From assembly GCF_029338555.1 (NCBI RefSeq), contig NZ_CP119989.1:930001-994000 (forward strand): DNA of 64,000 bases, read 5' to 3'. The DNA comes from Halobaculum marinum. GTDB taxonomy: Archaea > Halobacteriota > Halobacteria > Halobacteriales > Haloferacaceae. Within the stretch, counting starts at the first letter, position 1, and each line of letters begins with the position of its first letter. The position numbers and the translations under genes were made by a program. The notes beneath the pieces were generated by a model. The model made no database searches. It was given only the letters and a program-made list of their open reading frames with translations, and was not told where the DNA came from. This document shows positions 41,456 through 49,403 of this stretch, in pieces.

Positions 41456-41519
41456 CGCTCGATCCGGGCGACGCCCCGCCTTCGGCACCCTCTTGTCCGC
41501 GACGCTCCCAGCGTCGGCC

Positions 41520-42536
41520 ATGAACGACGCGACGGTCGTCCGCGCCGTCGACGCCCGGAAGGCGTACGACGAGACGGTGGCGCTCGACGGCGTCTCGCTC
41601 GACGTCCGTGCGGGGGAGGTGTTCGGCCTCATCGGCCCCAACGGCGCCGGGAAGACGACGCTCGTGCGCGCGCTCACCGGCACCGCCGACGCCGAGGGCA
41701 CCCTCGAACTGTTCGGCGCGCCCGCCCGCGAGTCCGACCGCTCGCGGGTCGGACTGCTCCCTCAGGAGTTCGGCCCGCCCGAGCGCCTCACCGCCCGCGA
41801 ACTCGTCGCGTACTACGGCGGCCTCTACGACGAGTCGCGCCCGGTCGACGAGGTGCTCGCCGACGTGGGCCTCGCCGCCGACGCCGACACGTGGTACGAG
41901 AAGCTCTCCGGGGGCCAGAAGCGTCGCGCGTGCGTCGCCACGGCGCTCGTCAACGACCCCGACGTGCTGTTCCTCGACGAACCGACGACCGGCATCGACC
42001 CCGCAGGCCGGCGCTCGCTGTGGGCGCTGATCGAGGAGCTCGCCGACGGCGGCGTCACCGTCTTCCTCACCAGTCACTCGATGGCTGAGGTCGAGCGACT
42101 CAGCGACCGCGTCGGCCTCCTGCGCGACGGCGACCTCGTCGCCGTGGGGACGCCCGCGGAGTTGGTCGCCGAGCACGGCGGCCCCGCCCGCCTCGTCGTC
42201 GCCGGTCCCGACGTCGAGGCGGGTGCCGACCCCCTCCGTGAGGCCGGGTTCGCCGTCGACGTCGGCGCCGACGAACTCGTCCTCGGCGACGTGGCGCCGA
42301 CCGACCTCGCCGACGCCGTGACTGCGCTGGCCGACGCCGGCGTGACGTACGAGTCGCTCACGTGGACCGAACCGACGCTGGAGGACGTGTACCTCCGGCT
42401 CACCGGCGAGACGTTCGAAGGGGCGTTCACGCCGGGTGCGAGCGCGGTCGAGGGCGCCACCGGGGACGCGACCGAGGAGCCGGTGGGCGACGGGGCCGAC
42501 GCTGGTGCCGCCGCCGCGACGGAGGTGGACCAATGA
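41520..42536 (+). CDS. ABC transporter ATP-binding protein (drug/Cu-exporter type)
   Basis: A 338-residue ATPase of a two-gene ABC-2-type exporter. Walker A GPNGAGKTTLV is near residue 40, the Q-loop LLPQEFGP follows, the signature is LSGGQKRRACVATAL, and Walker B VLFLDEPTTGIDP and the H-loop FLTSHSMAEVE complete the set. The C-terminal ~110 residues are an accessory domain ending in an Ala/Asp/Glu tail. ATG 41520 is the family start. It overlaps the permease gene by four bases (ATGA). In other haloarchaea such a pair commonly sits next to the haem/oxidase genes, here separated by 5 kb. Confidence 0.93.
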   Translation: MNDATVVRAVDARKAYDETVALDGVSLDVRAGEVFGLIGPNGAGKTTLVRALTGTADAEGTLELFGAPARESDRSRVGLLPQEFGPPERLTARELVAYYGGLYDESRPVDEVLADVGLAADADTWYEKLSGGQKRRACVATALVNDPDVLFLDEPTTGIDPAGRRSLWALIEELADGGVTVFLTSHSMAEVERLSDRVGLLRDGDLVAVGTPAELVAEHGGPARLVVAGPDVEAGADPLREAGFAVDVGADELVLGDVAPTDLADAVTALADAGVTYESLTWTEPTLEDVYLRLTGETFEGAFTPGASAVEGATGDATEEPVGDGADAGAAAATEVDQ

Positions 42537-43312
42537 GCCGCGTCGGGCGGGTCCGTGCCGAGACGGTCGCGGCGGGGCGCTCGTTCCTCCGCCGGCGGAC
42601 GGCGGTGTTCTTCACGTTCTTCTTCCCGCTGCTGCTCGTGCTCATCTTCGGCGTGCTCGTGCGCACACAGCCCGGCGGCGGGGGGCTGTTCTCCCAGCCG
42701 GACGCGTACTACCTGCCGGGGTACCTCGCGACGGTGGTGCTGTTCACACCGCTGTCGCGCGTCGGCTCTGAGATCGCGCGCCACCGCGACGACCACCGGT
42801 TCGAGAAGTTGGCGACGACGCCGCTCACGCGCGGCGAGTGGCTCCTGGCCCACACGCTCGTCAACGTCGGCGTCATCGGCGTCGCCTCCCTGCTGGTGTT
42901 CGTGCTCGTGACGCTCGTCACCGGCGCGGCCATCCCCATCTCGCTCGACCTGCTCGTCCTCGTCCCGTTCGTCGTCGTCGGAGTGGTGCTGTTCTGCGGC
43001 GTCGGCGCGATCCTCGGGCGGGTGTCGGACACGCAAGACGGCGTCATCGCCGCCTCGAACTCCGTCGCGCTCCCGCTGTTGTTCCTCTCGGACACGTTCG
43101 TGCCGCCGGATCTGCTCCCCGAGTGGTTCCTTCCGGTGGTGAACCTCTCGCCGCTCACCTACTTCTCTCGGGGTGTGCGCGCGCTCACCTTCGAGGCGCC
43201 GACCGCCGACGGGCTGGCGGGGCTCGGTGCCGCCGGGAACCTCGCGATCCTCGCGGTGCTGGCGCTGGTCGCGTTCGGTGTCGGCGCGGTCGCGGTACCG
43301 CGCGGGGAGTGA
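42533..43312 (+). CDS. ABC-2-type transporter permease
   Basis: A 259-residue membrane protein with six helices: VFFTFFFPLLLVLIFGVLV (residues ~24-42), then YLATVVLFTPLSRVGSEIAR, LVNVGVIGVASLLVFVLVTL, LVPFVVVGVVLFCGVGAILG and others. RHRDDHRFEKLATTPLTRGEW is the cytosolic coupling loop and NLSPLTYFSRGVRAL is the typical ABC-2 signature near the end. The start overlaps the ATPase stop. The substrate is unknown. Confidence 0.92.
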   Translation: MSRVGRVRAETVAAGRSFLRRRTAVFFTFFFPLLLVLIFGVLVRTQPGGGGLFSQPDAYYLPGYLATVVLFTPLSRVGSEIARHRDDHRFEKLATTPLTRGEWLLAHTLVNVGVIGVASLLVFVLVTLVTGAAIPISLDLLVLVPFVVVGVVLFCGVGAILGRVSDTQDGVIAASNSVALPLLFLSDTFVPPDLLPEWFLPVVNLSPLTYFSRGVRALTFEAPTADGLAGLGAAGNLAILAVLALVAFGVGAVAVPRGE

Positions 43313-43386
43313 GAACGGCGGACCGTTGGGGCGGGCTCCCCGAGAAATTGGACGATCTGTCTGCGATCCTGACAGGCGACAGCTGA
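43309..43386 (+). CDS. possible 25-residue ORF coupled to the permease gene
   Basis: A GTG overlaps the permease stop as GTGA and opens 25 codons reading VRTADRWGGLPEKLDDLSAI and LTGDS before TGA. The A/T-richer codons and the good overlap are suggestive. Without relatives it could equally be the leftover C-terminus of a lost gene. Confidence 0.25.
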   Translation: MRTADRWGGLPEKLDDLSAILTGDS

Positions 43387-43414
43387 CCCTGCTACCACAC
43401 CGAACTGGGTCCCG

Positions 43415-44443
43415 CTATCGCACCGGCACCGTCCCCGCTGTGCCGGGCCGCTCGGCCAACTCCACCTCGACGACCCGCCGGGTCGTCTCGCCGTCGCGGT
43501 ACACCGACAGCGCGACCGTCTCGCCGGGGGCGCCGTGGAGGATCAGTTGCCGGACCAGTTCCTCGTGGCTCCGGACGGGGTCGCCGTCGACCGCGACGAC
43601 GACGTCGCCGCCGACCGGGAGTTCGCGGTCGCCGACGACCGCGGTTCGTGAGCAGCCGTGCAGGCCGTCGTCGCTGGCGGCGGGGCCGTCCTCGCCGACG
43701 TCGACGACGAGCACGCCGTCGGTCTCGACGAGGCCGTTCGCCCCCGCCAGCGCCGGTGTCACGTCCATCGTCCGAACCCGGAGGTACGGGTGCCGGTGGA
43801 CGCCGTCGGCGATGAGCGTCGGGACGACCCGGGTCACCAGTCGCGCGGAGATGGCGAAGCCGATGTTGTCGCCCCCCTTCGCGCGGTTGACGCCGACGAC
43901 CTCGTAGCCGCCGTCGTCGGTCGCGGCGACGAGCGGGCCGCCGCTGTTGCCGGGGTTGATCGCGGCGTCCGTCTGCACCACGTCGGGGACGGAGAAGCCG
44001 CCACGCATCGCCATCGAGCGATTCACGCCCGAGACGATTCCCGCCGTGATCGAGCCGTCCAGCCCCATCGGGTTGCCGAGCGCGGCGACCGGACGCCCCG
44101 GGACGGGTACGTCGGCGGCGACCGCCAAGGGCTCGGCGTCCATCCCGTCGACGCTGACGACCGCGAGGTCGGTGTAGGCGTCGACGCCGACGACGGTGCC
44201 CTCCAGCCACGAGCCGTCGGCGAAGCGGACGCTGACGGTCCGTCGGTCGCCGACGACGTGGTCGTTCGTGACGACGTGGGCGTCGTCGTACACGAACCCC
44301 GACCCCGCGCCGCGTGTCGCGCCGCCGCCGTCCGCGTACACCGAGACCACCGACGGCGCGACGGCTCGGTACAGTTCTTCGTAGTCGGGGGTGACCGCCC
44401 CCGGGTGAGCCTCCATCACCCGAGGGAAGTGACGGAGTGACAT
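43415..44443 (-). CDS. HtrA/DegP-like trypsin-type serine protease with PDZ domain
   Basis: A 342-residue S1C-type protease. The catalytic triad is visible: His in HVVTNDHVVGDRR (~residue 73), Asp in VDAYTDLAVVSVD (~104) and Ser in AINPGNSGGPLVAA (~180). A PDZ domain fills residues ~230-330 (HPYLRVRTMDVTPALAGANG, VDGDPVRSHEELVRQLI, ETVALSVYRDGE). ATG 44443 gives MSLRHFPRVMEAHPG with no signal peptide or twin-arginine motif, so the enzyme appears cytosolic. A longer upstream frame is Arg-rich and non-coding. It is divergent from the KDPG aldolase gene. Confidence 0.9.
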   Translation of the reverse strand: MSLRHFPRVMEAHPGAVTPDYEELYRAVAPSVVSVYADGGGATRGAGSGFVYDDAHVVTNDHVVGDRRTVSVRFADGSWLEGTVVGVDAYTDLAVVSVDGMDAEPLAVAADVPVPGRPVAALGNPMGLDGSITAGIVSGVNRSMAMRGGFSVPDVVQTDAAINPGNSGGPLVAATDDGGYEVVGVNRAKGGDNIGFAISARLVTRVVPTLIADGVHRHPYLRVRTMDVTPALAGANGLVETDGVLVVDVGEDGPAASDDGLHGCSRTAVVGDRELPVGGDVVVAVDGDPVRSHEELVRQLILHGAPGETVALSVYRDGETTRRVVEVELAERPGTAGTVPVR

Positions 44444-44613
44444 ATCCCGCTCGCGGTTGGACCGCGGCGGCGCACGGGTAGGCGCAGCCACCGTGTTCTC
44501 GGCGCCACCGAGGCGTCGCTGTCGGCACACGACCGTGCGGGCGAACCGGGCGACTGCGCCCCGATCGGCGGGCACCCGTCGGTTTTATTCTCCAGCCGAG
44601 TCGTTACTCGCGT

Positions 44614-45255
44614 ATGAGTACTACCGATGCGGTCGCCGCGATGCGCGAGTCGGGTGTGGTCGCCGTCCTCCGCGGGGCAGAGCCGGAGACGGTCGTCGAC
44701 ACCGCCGAGGCGCTCGTCGCCGGCGGCGTGACGGCGCTGGAGGTCACCGCCGACACGGCGGGGGCGACCGACATGATCGCCACCCTGAGCGACGCGCTGG
44801 ACGACGACGTGCTCGTCGGCGCCGGCACCGTCCTCGACAGCGAGACGGCCCGCGCGGCCATCGCCGCCGGCGCCGAGTTCGTCGTCTCGCCCTCCTTCGA
44901 CGCGGGGGTCGTCGAGACGTGCAACCGCTACGGCGTGCTGTGTGCGCCGGGCGTGATGACGCCGACGGAGGCGGTCGACGCGTACGAGGCCGGCGCGGAC
45001 ATGGTGAAGGTGTTCCCCGCGAAGACCGTCGGCCCGGACCACGTCGCGGCGCTGAAGGGGCCGCTCGGCCAACTGGAGATCATGCCGACCGGCGGCGTCT
45101 CCCCGGACAACGCCGCCGACTACGTCGAAGCGGGCGCCGCCTGTGTGGGCGCTGGCTCCGCGCTCGTCGACCGCGACCTCGTCGAGGCGGGCGACTTCGA
45201 CGCGATCACCGAGCGCGCCGAGGCGTTCCGCGCGGTGATCGAGGACGCGCGATAG
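44614..45255 (+). CDS. 2-dehydro-3-deoxyphosphogluconate (KDPG) aldolase
   Basis: A 213-residue class I aldolase of the bacterial KDPG type. It cleaves KDPG to pyruvate and glyceraldehyde 3-phosphate in the semi-phosphorylative Entner-Doudoroff route used by haloarchaea. The Schiff-base Lys132 is in GADMVKVFPAKTVGPDHVAA and the catalytic Glu43 in TALEVTADT. GAGTVLDSETARAAIAAGAE and MPTGGVSPDNAADYVEAGA (phosphate site) are canonical. The Arg that follows the catalytic Glu in E. coli (EVTLRT) is Asp here (EVTADT), as in a subfamily that often reads EVTxDTP. ATG 44614 is preceded by GGTTTTATTC at promoter distance. Confidence 0.9.
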   Translation: MSTTDAVAAMRESGVVAVLRGAEPETVVDTAEALVAGGVTALEVTADTAGATDMIATLSDALDDDVLVGAGTVLDSETARAAIAAGAEFVVSPSFDAGVVETCNRYGVLCAPGVMTPTEAVDAYEAGADMVKVFPAKTVGPDHVAALKGPLGQLEIMPTGGVSPDNAADYVEAGAACVGAGSALVDRDLVEAGDFDAITERAEAFRAVIEDAR

Positions 45256-45272
45256 CCGCTGACGCGCAGCGA

Positions 45273-45518
45273 CTACTCCTCCTCGTCGACTGATCCGATC
45301 CCGTAGTCTACCGAGTCGTACTCGTCGGTCAGTGAGAGTACCAGCAGCGCTCCGAACGAGACGAGTGAGGCGTAGAACACGTCGAATCGGACCGGTCCGA
45401 GGACCACGACGTCGGCTCCCGGACGCGACAGCGCCACCGTTGCCACCAGGCCGCAGACACCGATGGCCGGATAGCTGTAGTGGTGGAGCCGAGTCAGGAC
45501 TCGAAGCCAAGACTGCAT
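45273..45518 (-). CDS. small two-helix membrane protein, unknown
   Basis: An 81-residue protein starting MQSWLRVLTRLHHYSYPAIG. It has two hydrophobic helices (about residues 14-34 and 42-62) and an acidic C-terminus ending DYGIGSVDEEE. The ATG at 45518 is preferred because the frame upstream is not protein-like. It converges with the KDPG aldolase gene 17 bases away. I do not recognise it. Confidence 0.6.
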   Translation of the reverse strand: MQSWLRVLTRLHHYSYPAIGVCGLVATVALSRPGADVVVLGPVRFDVFYASLVSFGALLVLSLTDEYDSVDYGIGSVDEEE

Positions 45519-45692
45519 CCCTCGTCCTTCGTCGTCGACGACACAAGTGTCTGACTGTCGTTGCGACCGCCGACGTGCCCACCGCTCTGGCTGGTGCCCG
45601 GCCCTCGCCCCAGACGACACGCGGGGGGCGTGACCCCGACGCAGCCGGTCGCGACCCGAAACGGATTCGGTCCCGGCGGACGTGCGCCGCGT

Positions 45693-46055
45693 ATGTCCCA
45701 TCCCGGCGGCCTCGTCTTCTTCCGAACTGCGAACCGCGACCGCGTCGTCGACTGGTACCGCGAGGTCGTCGGTGCCAGTGTGTGGCTCGAACAGCCCGGC
45801 TGTACCATCCTCGCGCACGGCGACTTCCGGTTCGGCTTCTGCGACGCCGACCCCGGCGACACCGAGACCGAGGGCATCCTCACGTTCGTCTACGGCGACC
45901 GCGCGGGCGTCGACCGTCTCCACGAACGCGTCGGCGACGCCGCTCGGGAGGAGCCACACGTGAACGAGCAGTACGACATCTACCAGTTCTTCGCCGACGA
46001 CCCGGACGGGCGGACGGCGGAGTTCCAGACGTTCCTCCACGAGTTGCCCGAGTGA
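45693..46055 (+). CDS. VOC/glyoxalase family protein
   Basis: A 120-residue vicinal-oxygen-chelate-fold protein with paired beta-alpha-beta modules: HPGGLVFFRTANRDRVVDWY, REVVGASVWLEQPGC, FRFGFCDADPGDTET, ILTFVYGDRAGVDRLHERV and FFADDPDGRTAEFQTFL. His near the start and Glu in AEFQ are at metal-ligand positions. The substrate is unknown (glyoxalase, dioxygenase or resistance type). The ATG at 45693 begins the first module. Confidence 0.85.
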   Translation: MSHPGGLVFFRTANRDRVVDWYREVVGASVWLEQPGCTILAHGDFRFGFCDADPGDTETEGILTFVYGDRAGVDRLHERVGDAAREEPHVNEQYDIYQFFADDPDGRTAEFQTFLHELPE

Positions 46056-46085
46056 GTCGCCGTCGTCGCCGAAGTTGTCGCCGGT

Positions 46086-46586
46086 TCACTCCGCAGCGTC
46101 GACCCGGTGGACGACCGTGTCGCCGTCGTCGCTCCGGTCGATCCAGTACACCCACGTCTGGGTGAAGTAGTCGGCGTGCGGGCCCGGCGTACCGGTGATG
46201 GTGCCGTTGTCGGTCCTGCCGTCGCTGTTCGAGTACCCCGTACAGGTCACGGTGGCGCGCCAGGCGCCGCGGTCACGGTCGACCCCGTCGAGGTCGCACT
46301 CCAGCGTCACCTCGGTCGAGGGGTCGAACCAGAGGCTGTTGTACACGTACCGGTACTCGTGGGTCTCGGCGTACTCGCCGACCGAGGACTCGTTGAGCGT
46401 CGCCGGAGCGGGGGGCCGTTCCTTCGGTCCGTCCGGCCACACGACCGGGTCGCCGGGGAGTGACGTCGAGTCGGCTGACGGCGACGTAGTCGCCGAGGGT
46501 GAGGAGGTACCTGGGGAACCGAGACACCCGGCGACGAGGGCGAGCGCGAGGCTACACGCGAGGAGGGCGCGGGGAGGGCGGCGCAT
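46086..46586 (-). CDS. lipoprotein, unknown function
   Basis: A 166-residue exported lipoprotein. A basic start and hydrophobic stretch lead to the lipobox LVAGC (Cys near residue 21), then a Ser/Thr/Pro-rich linker of 35 residues. A beta-rich domain follows (YRYVYNSLWFDPSTEVTLEC, ATVTCTGYSNSDG, WVYWIDRSDDGDTV) with two further Cys that may form a disulfide. The ATG at 46586 is the only sensible start. No family is recognised. Confidence 0.75.
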   Translation of the reverse strand: MRRPPRALLACSLALALVAGCLGSPGTSSPSATTSPSADSTSLPGDPVVWPDGPKERPPAPATLNESSVGEYAETHEYRYVYNSLWFDPSTEVTLECDLDGVDRDRGAWRATVTCTGYSNSDGRTDNGTITGTPGPHADYFTQTWVYWIDRSDDGDTVVHRVDAAE

Positions 46587-46638
46587 CAGATCGACAGACT
46601 GTCAGGTTCGGGCAAGTGCTTTGTGCCGGGTGTGCGGG

Positions 46639-47391
46639 TCACTCCGCGTCGCTGACGGGGATGGTGACGGCGCCGTCAGTCCGAGACTCACCCTCGCGTG
46701 CGACCGACTCGTAGCGCCGGATCCGGTCGGCGGTCACGGCCGATCCGGGCGAGTAGTGGAGGAGCGGGTCGCCGTCGGGTTCCTCGAAGCCGTTCGCCTC
46801 GAACAGGCCGTTCGTGCGAATCTCCGCCTCGGCGGGCGCGAGCGGCCACGGGTCGTGGGCGATATCGCCGTAGTAGAGCCGCCCCCGTCCCTCGGTGTAG
46901 AAGCGGTAGTTCTCGACGAGGAACGACTCCAGACTCCCCGGTTCGGGTGTGCTCGTCGCTCCCGCCGGTCCGTACGTCGCGTCGAAGTGCACTGGGGGTG
47001 CGCCGCGGTGGGTGCGGTGGCTGGTGAACGTGACGCGGTCGCCGTCGCGCGTCACGTCCATCGACGCGCGGTAGTACGGCAACTGGAACAGCGACCGGGC
47101 GACGCCGACGCCCACCGGGTCGGCGGCGTCGAGACTGAAGAAGTACACCCCCTTCGTCTCGCCGTCGGTGACGTACGTTCGGAGGTTCAACTCGGGGAAC
47201 GACAGGCCGACCGGGAACCCCCGGGGCCGGATGTCCGTCATCTCGAATGGGACCACCCCGAGGTACGCGTCGCCGTCGTACGTCGCCACCGAGAGCGCGT
47301 CGGGCAGGCGCGCCTCGACCGTCGCTGGGTCGACCCGCCAGTGGGCGAACAGCGCGTCGAGCCAGCGCATCTCCAGCAGGCGTCGCTTCAT
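46639..47391 (-). CDS. YqjF/DUF2071 family protein
   Basis: A 250-residue cytosolic protein of the acetoacetate-decarboxylase-like YqjF group. Typical elements are MRWLDALFAHWRVDPATVEA, RLPDALSVATYDGDAYLGVV, PFPELNL-like LSFPELNLRTYV, GVYFFSLDAADPVGVGVARS and FLVENYRFYTEGRGRLYYGD. The enzymatic activity of the family is not settled. ATG 47391 is the family start. Divergent from the DUF4349 lipoprotein gene. Confidence 0.88.
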   Translation of the reverse strand: MKRRLLEMRWLDALFAHWRVDPATVEARLPDALSVATYDGDAYLGVVPFEMTDIRPRGFPVGLSFPELNLRTYVTDGETKGVYFFSLDAADPVGVGVARSLFQLPYYRASMDVTRDGDRVTFTSHRTHRGAPPVHFDATYGPAGATSTPEPGSLESFLVENYRFYTEGRGRLYYGDIAHDPWPLAPAEAEIRTNGLFEANGFEEPDGDPLLHYSPGSAVTADRIRRYESVAREGESRTDGAVTIPVSDAE

Positions 47392-47479
47392 AGTCGATCG
47401 GAGGGGCCGCCGACGGAAGGGTCAAACGGCTCTTTCACGCTACCCAACAGTTAGGCCCCCTGACGAGGAAGCGACGCCC

Positions 47480-48385
47480 ATGCGACGTGGCCCACTCGTG
47501 GCAGTCTGTTGTGCCCTCCTCCTCGTGCTCGCCGGCTGTTCGGGCGCCGGCGGCAACGCCGCGGGCGGGGGCGACGGCGGGAGCGTATCCGTCGACACCG
47601 GCGCGGAGGCGGCGGAGGCGACCGCCGCGCCCGACTCGGTCGGGTCGGGCGAGTCCACAGGCGACGACGGCGCCGGCGGCATCGCCGCACAGATCGAGAA
47701 CCGACAGATCATCTACGAGGCGACCGTCAGCCTCCGGGTCGACGACTACGACGCCGCGACCGCGAACCTCACCGAACTCGCGCGCGAACGCGGCGGCTAC
47801 GTCGGGTCGACCCGCTCGGAGGTGCGCGGCGAGGAGAACCGGACGTGGAAAGAGGGCGTCGTCGTCCTCCGGATCCCCTCGGGCAACTACTCGGGGGCGT
47901 ACGACGCCGTGCTCGCGAGCGGCGAGGTGCGGTCTGAGGAGCAGTCGACCGACGACGTGACGACGCAGGTGGTCGACCTCCAGGCGCGGTTGGAGAGCCT
48001 CCGCGCCGAGCGCGACCGCCTGCGCGAACTGTACGACCGGGCCAACGACACGGAGGACGTGCTCGCGGTGCAGCGCGAACTGTCGGACGTGCAGACGGAG
48101 ATCGAACGAACCGAGGCACGCCTCCAGAGCCTCCAGCGCCAGGTCGCCTACTCGACGATCACGGTGCGACTCTCGGAGCCCCGCCCCGACTACGAACCGC
48201 CCGAGCGCACTCAGTGGTACGAGACGCCGCTGACCGAGGCGTTCCTGGAGTCCGTCGACGGCGTGATCGTCATGGGTCGTGGACTCGTCGTGTTGACGGC
48301 GTACGCGCTCCCGTACCTGTTCGTGCTCTCGATCCCTGCCGTCGGGGCGGTGTTCGGGTTCCGCTGGCTCCGCGACCGCAGGTAA
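47480..48385 (+). CDS. DUF4349 lipoprotein with coiled coil and C-terminal membrane helix
   Basis: A 301-residue lipoprotein. The signal ends in the lipobox VLAGC (Cys ~19). A Gly/Ala/Asp-rich spacer (to ~75) is followed by DUF4349: RQIIYEATVSLRVDDYDAAT, ANLTELARERGGYVGSTRSE, VVLRIPSGNYSGAYDAVLAS. A coiled coil (~175-230, DLQARLESLRAERDRLRELY) and VAYSTITVRLSEP come next. A transmembrane helix (~262-288) ends the chain. Anchored at both ends, it is probably a cell-surface structural or sensing protein. ATG 47480 starts the signal. Confidence 0.88.
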   Translation: MRRGPLVAVCCALLLVLAGCSGAGGNAAGGGDGGSVSVDTGAEAAEATAAPDSVGSGESTGDDGAGGIAAQIENRQIIYEATVSLRVDDYDAATANLTELARERGGYVGSTRSEVRGEENRTWKEGVVVLRIPSGNYSGAYDAVLASGEVRSEEQSTDDVTTQVVDLQARLESLRAERDRLRELYDRANDTEDVLAVQRELSDVQTEIERTEARLQSLQRQVAYSTITVRLSEPRPDYEPPERTQWYETPLTEAFLESVDGVIVMGRGLVVLTAYALPYLFVLSIPAVGAVFGFRWLRDRR

Positions 48386-48437
48386 CCAGCCTACACGACT
48401 CCCCGGTCCCGGGAGAACGCTCGGCGTTCGTGCCCAC

Positions 48438-49265
48438 TCAGTCTTCTGCCGGCACCACGTCCACCAACGCGGCGAGCGTCTCCTCGTCGACGGCGCCGAC
48501 GTAGTAGCCGTCGCGCGACGCCGACACGACCCCCGCCTCCGCGGCGAGCAGTTCGCCGGCCTCCTGCTCGAAGGGGTCGGGGTACGCGCAGACGATGCCC
48601 GCGATGCTCCCCCGCGCGAGCAGTCCCCAGTCGACGCACGGCGACCACGTCTCCAGCACCCGTTTGGTCCGGTCGCCGAGCGCGTCGCCGACGGTGTCAG
48701 CCTCCGCGCGGAGGCGCTCGTCGCGGACGGCCGGGAGGCCGACCACCAGCGAGACGGTCGAGCGGTCGAGCGGGCGGTCCCGCGCCGTCGTCGTCAGGGG
48801 GTCGCCGTTCAACGTCGCACCGTCCCCGCGGACGGCGACGTAGCAGTCGTCGACGAGCGGTTCGTAGATGCAGGCGACGAGCGTCTCGTCGTTCGTCCGC
48901 GCGGCGAGCGCCGTCGCGATGGAGGGGTAGTCGATGGCGTAGTTGTTCGTGCCGTCGAGCGGGTCGACCACCCACTCGATTGGGCCGTCGCCCGGGCGCG
49001 TCGACTCCTCGCCGTGGAGGGAGTGGTTGGGGAAGTCCTCGTGGATCCGGTCGAAAACGCGGCGCTCGGCGGCGGTGTCGGCCTCGGCTTTCACGTCGTC
49101 GGTGTGGAAGTCGCCGACGGTGCCGCCGTCGCGGAACCGCTCGGCGAGGTAGTCGCCCGCCGCACGTGCGGCCGCCTCCGCCGTCGCGGCCAGCGCGTCG
49201 GGCGTCGGGACGCCCGCTCGGTCCCACGCGTCGGCGGTCGTGCCGCCGGACGTGTGTTCGGTCAT
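48438..49265 (-). CDS. inositol monophosphatase family protein
   Basis: A 275-residue Mg-dependent sugar-phosphatase-fold protein (inositol phosphatase or fructose-1,6-bisphosphatase type). The ligands GEES and WVVDPLDGTNNYAIDYPSIA are present. In place of the usual WDxAAG element, which supplies a third metal-ligand Asp, the C-terminal region reads FEQEAGELLAAEAG, so Asp is replaced by Glu; activity may be altered. The second-half CVDWGLLARGSIAG fits the family. ATG 49265. It is divergent from the S9 peptidase gene. Confidence 0.88.
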   Translation of the reverse strand: MTEHTSGGTTADAWDRAGVPTPDALAATAEAAARAAGDYLAERFRDGGTVGDFHTDDVKAEADTAAERRVFDRIHEDFPNHSLHGEESTRPGDGPIEWVVDPLDGTNNYAIDYPSIATALAARTNDETLVACIYEPLVDDCYVAVRGDGATLNGDPLTTTARDRPLDRSTVSLVVGLPAVRDERLRAEADTVGDALGDRTKRVLETWSPCVDWGLLARGSIAGIVCAYPDPFEQEAGELLAAEAGVVSASRDGYYVGAVDEETLAALVDVVPAED

Positions 49266-49403
49266 GGTGCAGGCTGGGCGTGAGACCGATTTCAGACCGT
49301 CGGTTCCGACCGCGTCCCTCCGACATCCCGGCCCCCACAGCGAGTCGCGGCCGTCGCCACCGGTTGACGAAGCTATTTGCGGCGCCGACCGTCACGTCGG
49401 GGC

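Noticed and set aside
36496-41519. The accessory block considered as an insertion-sequence or provirus element
   Set aside because: No transposase, recombinase, terminal inverted repeats or direct target repeats are visible; duplication and domain exchange explain it better.
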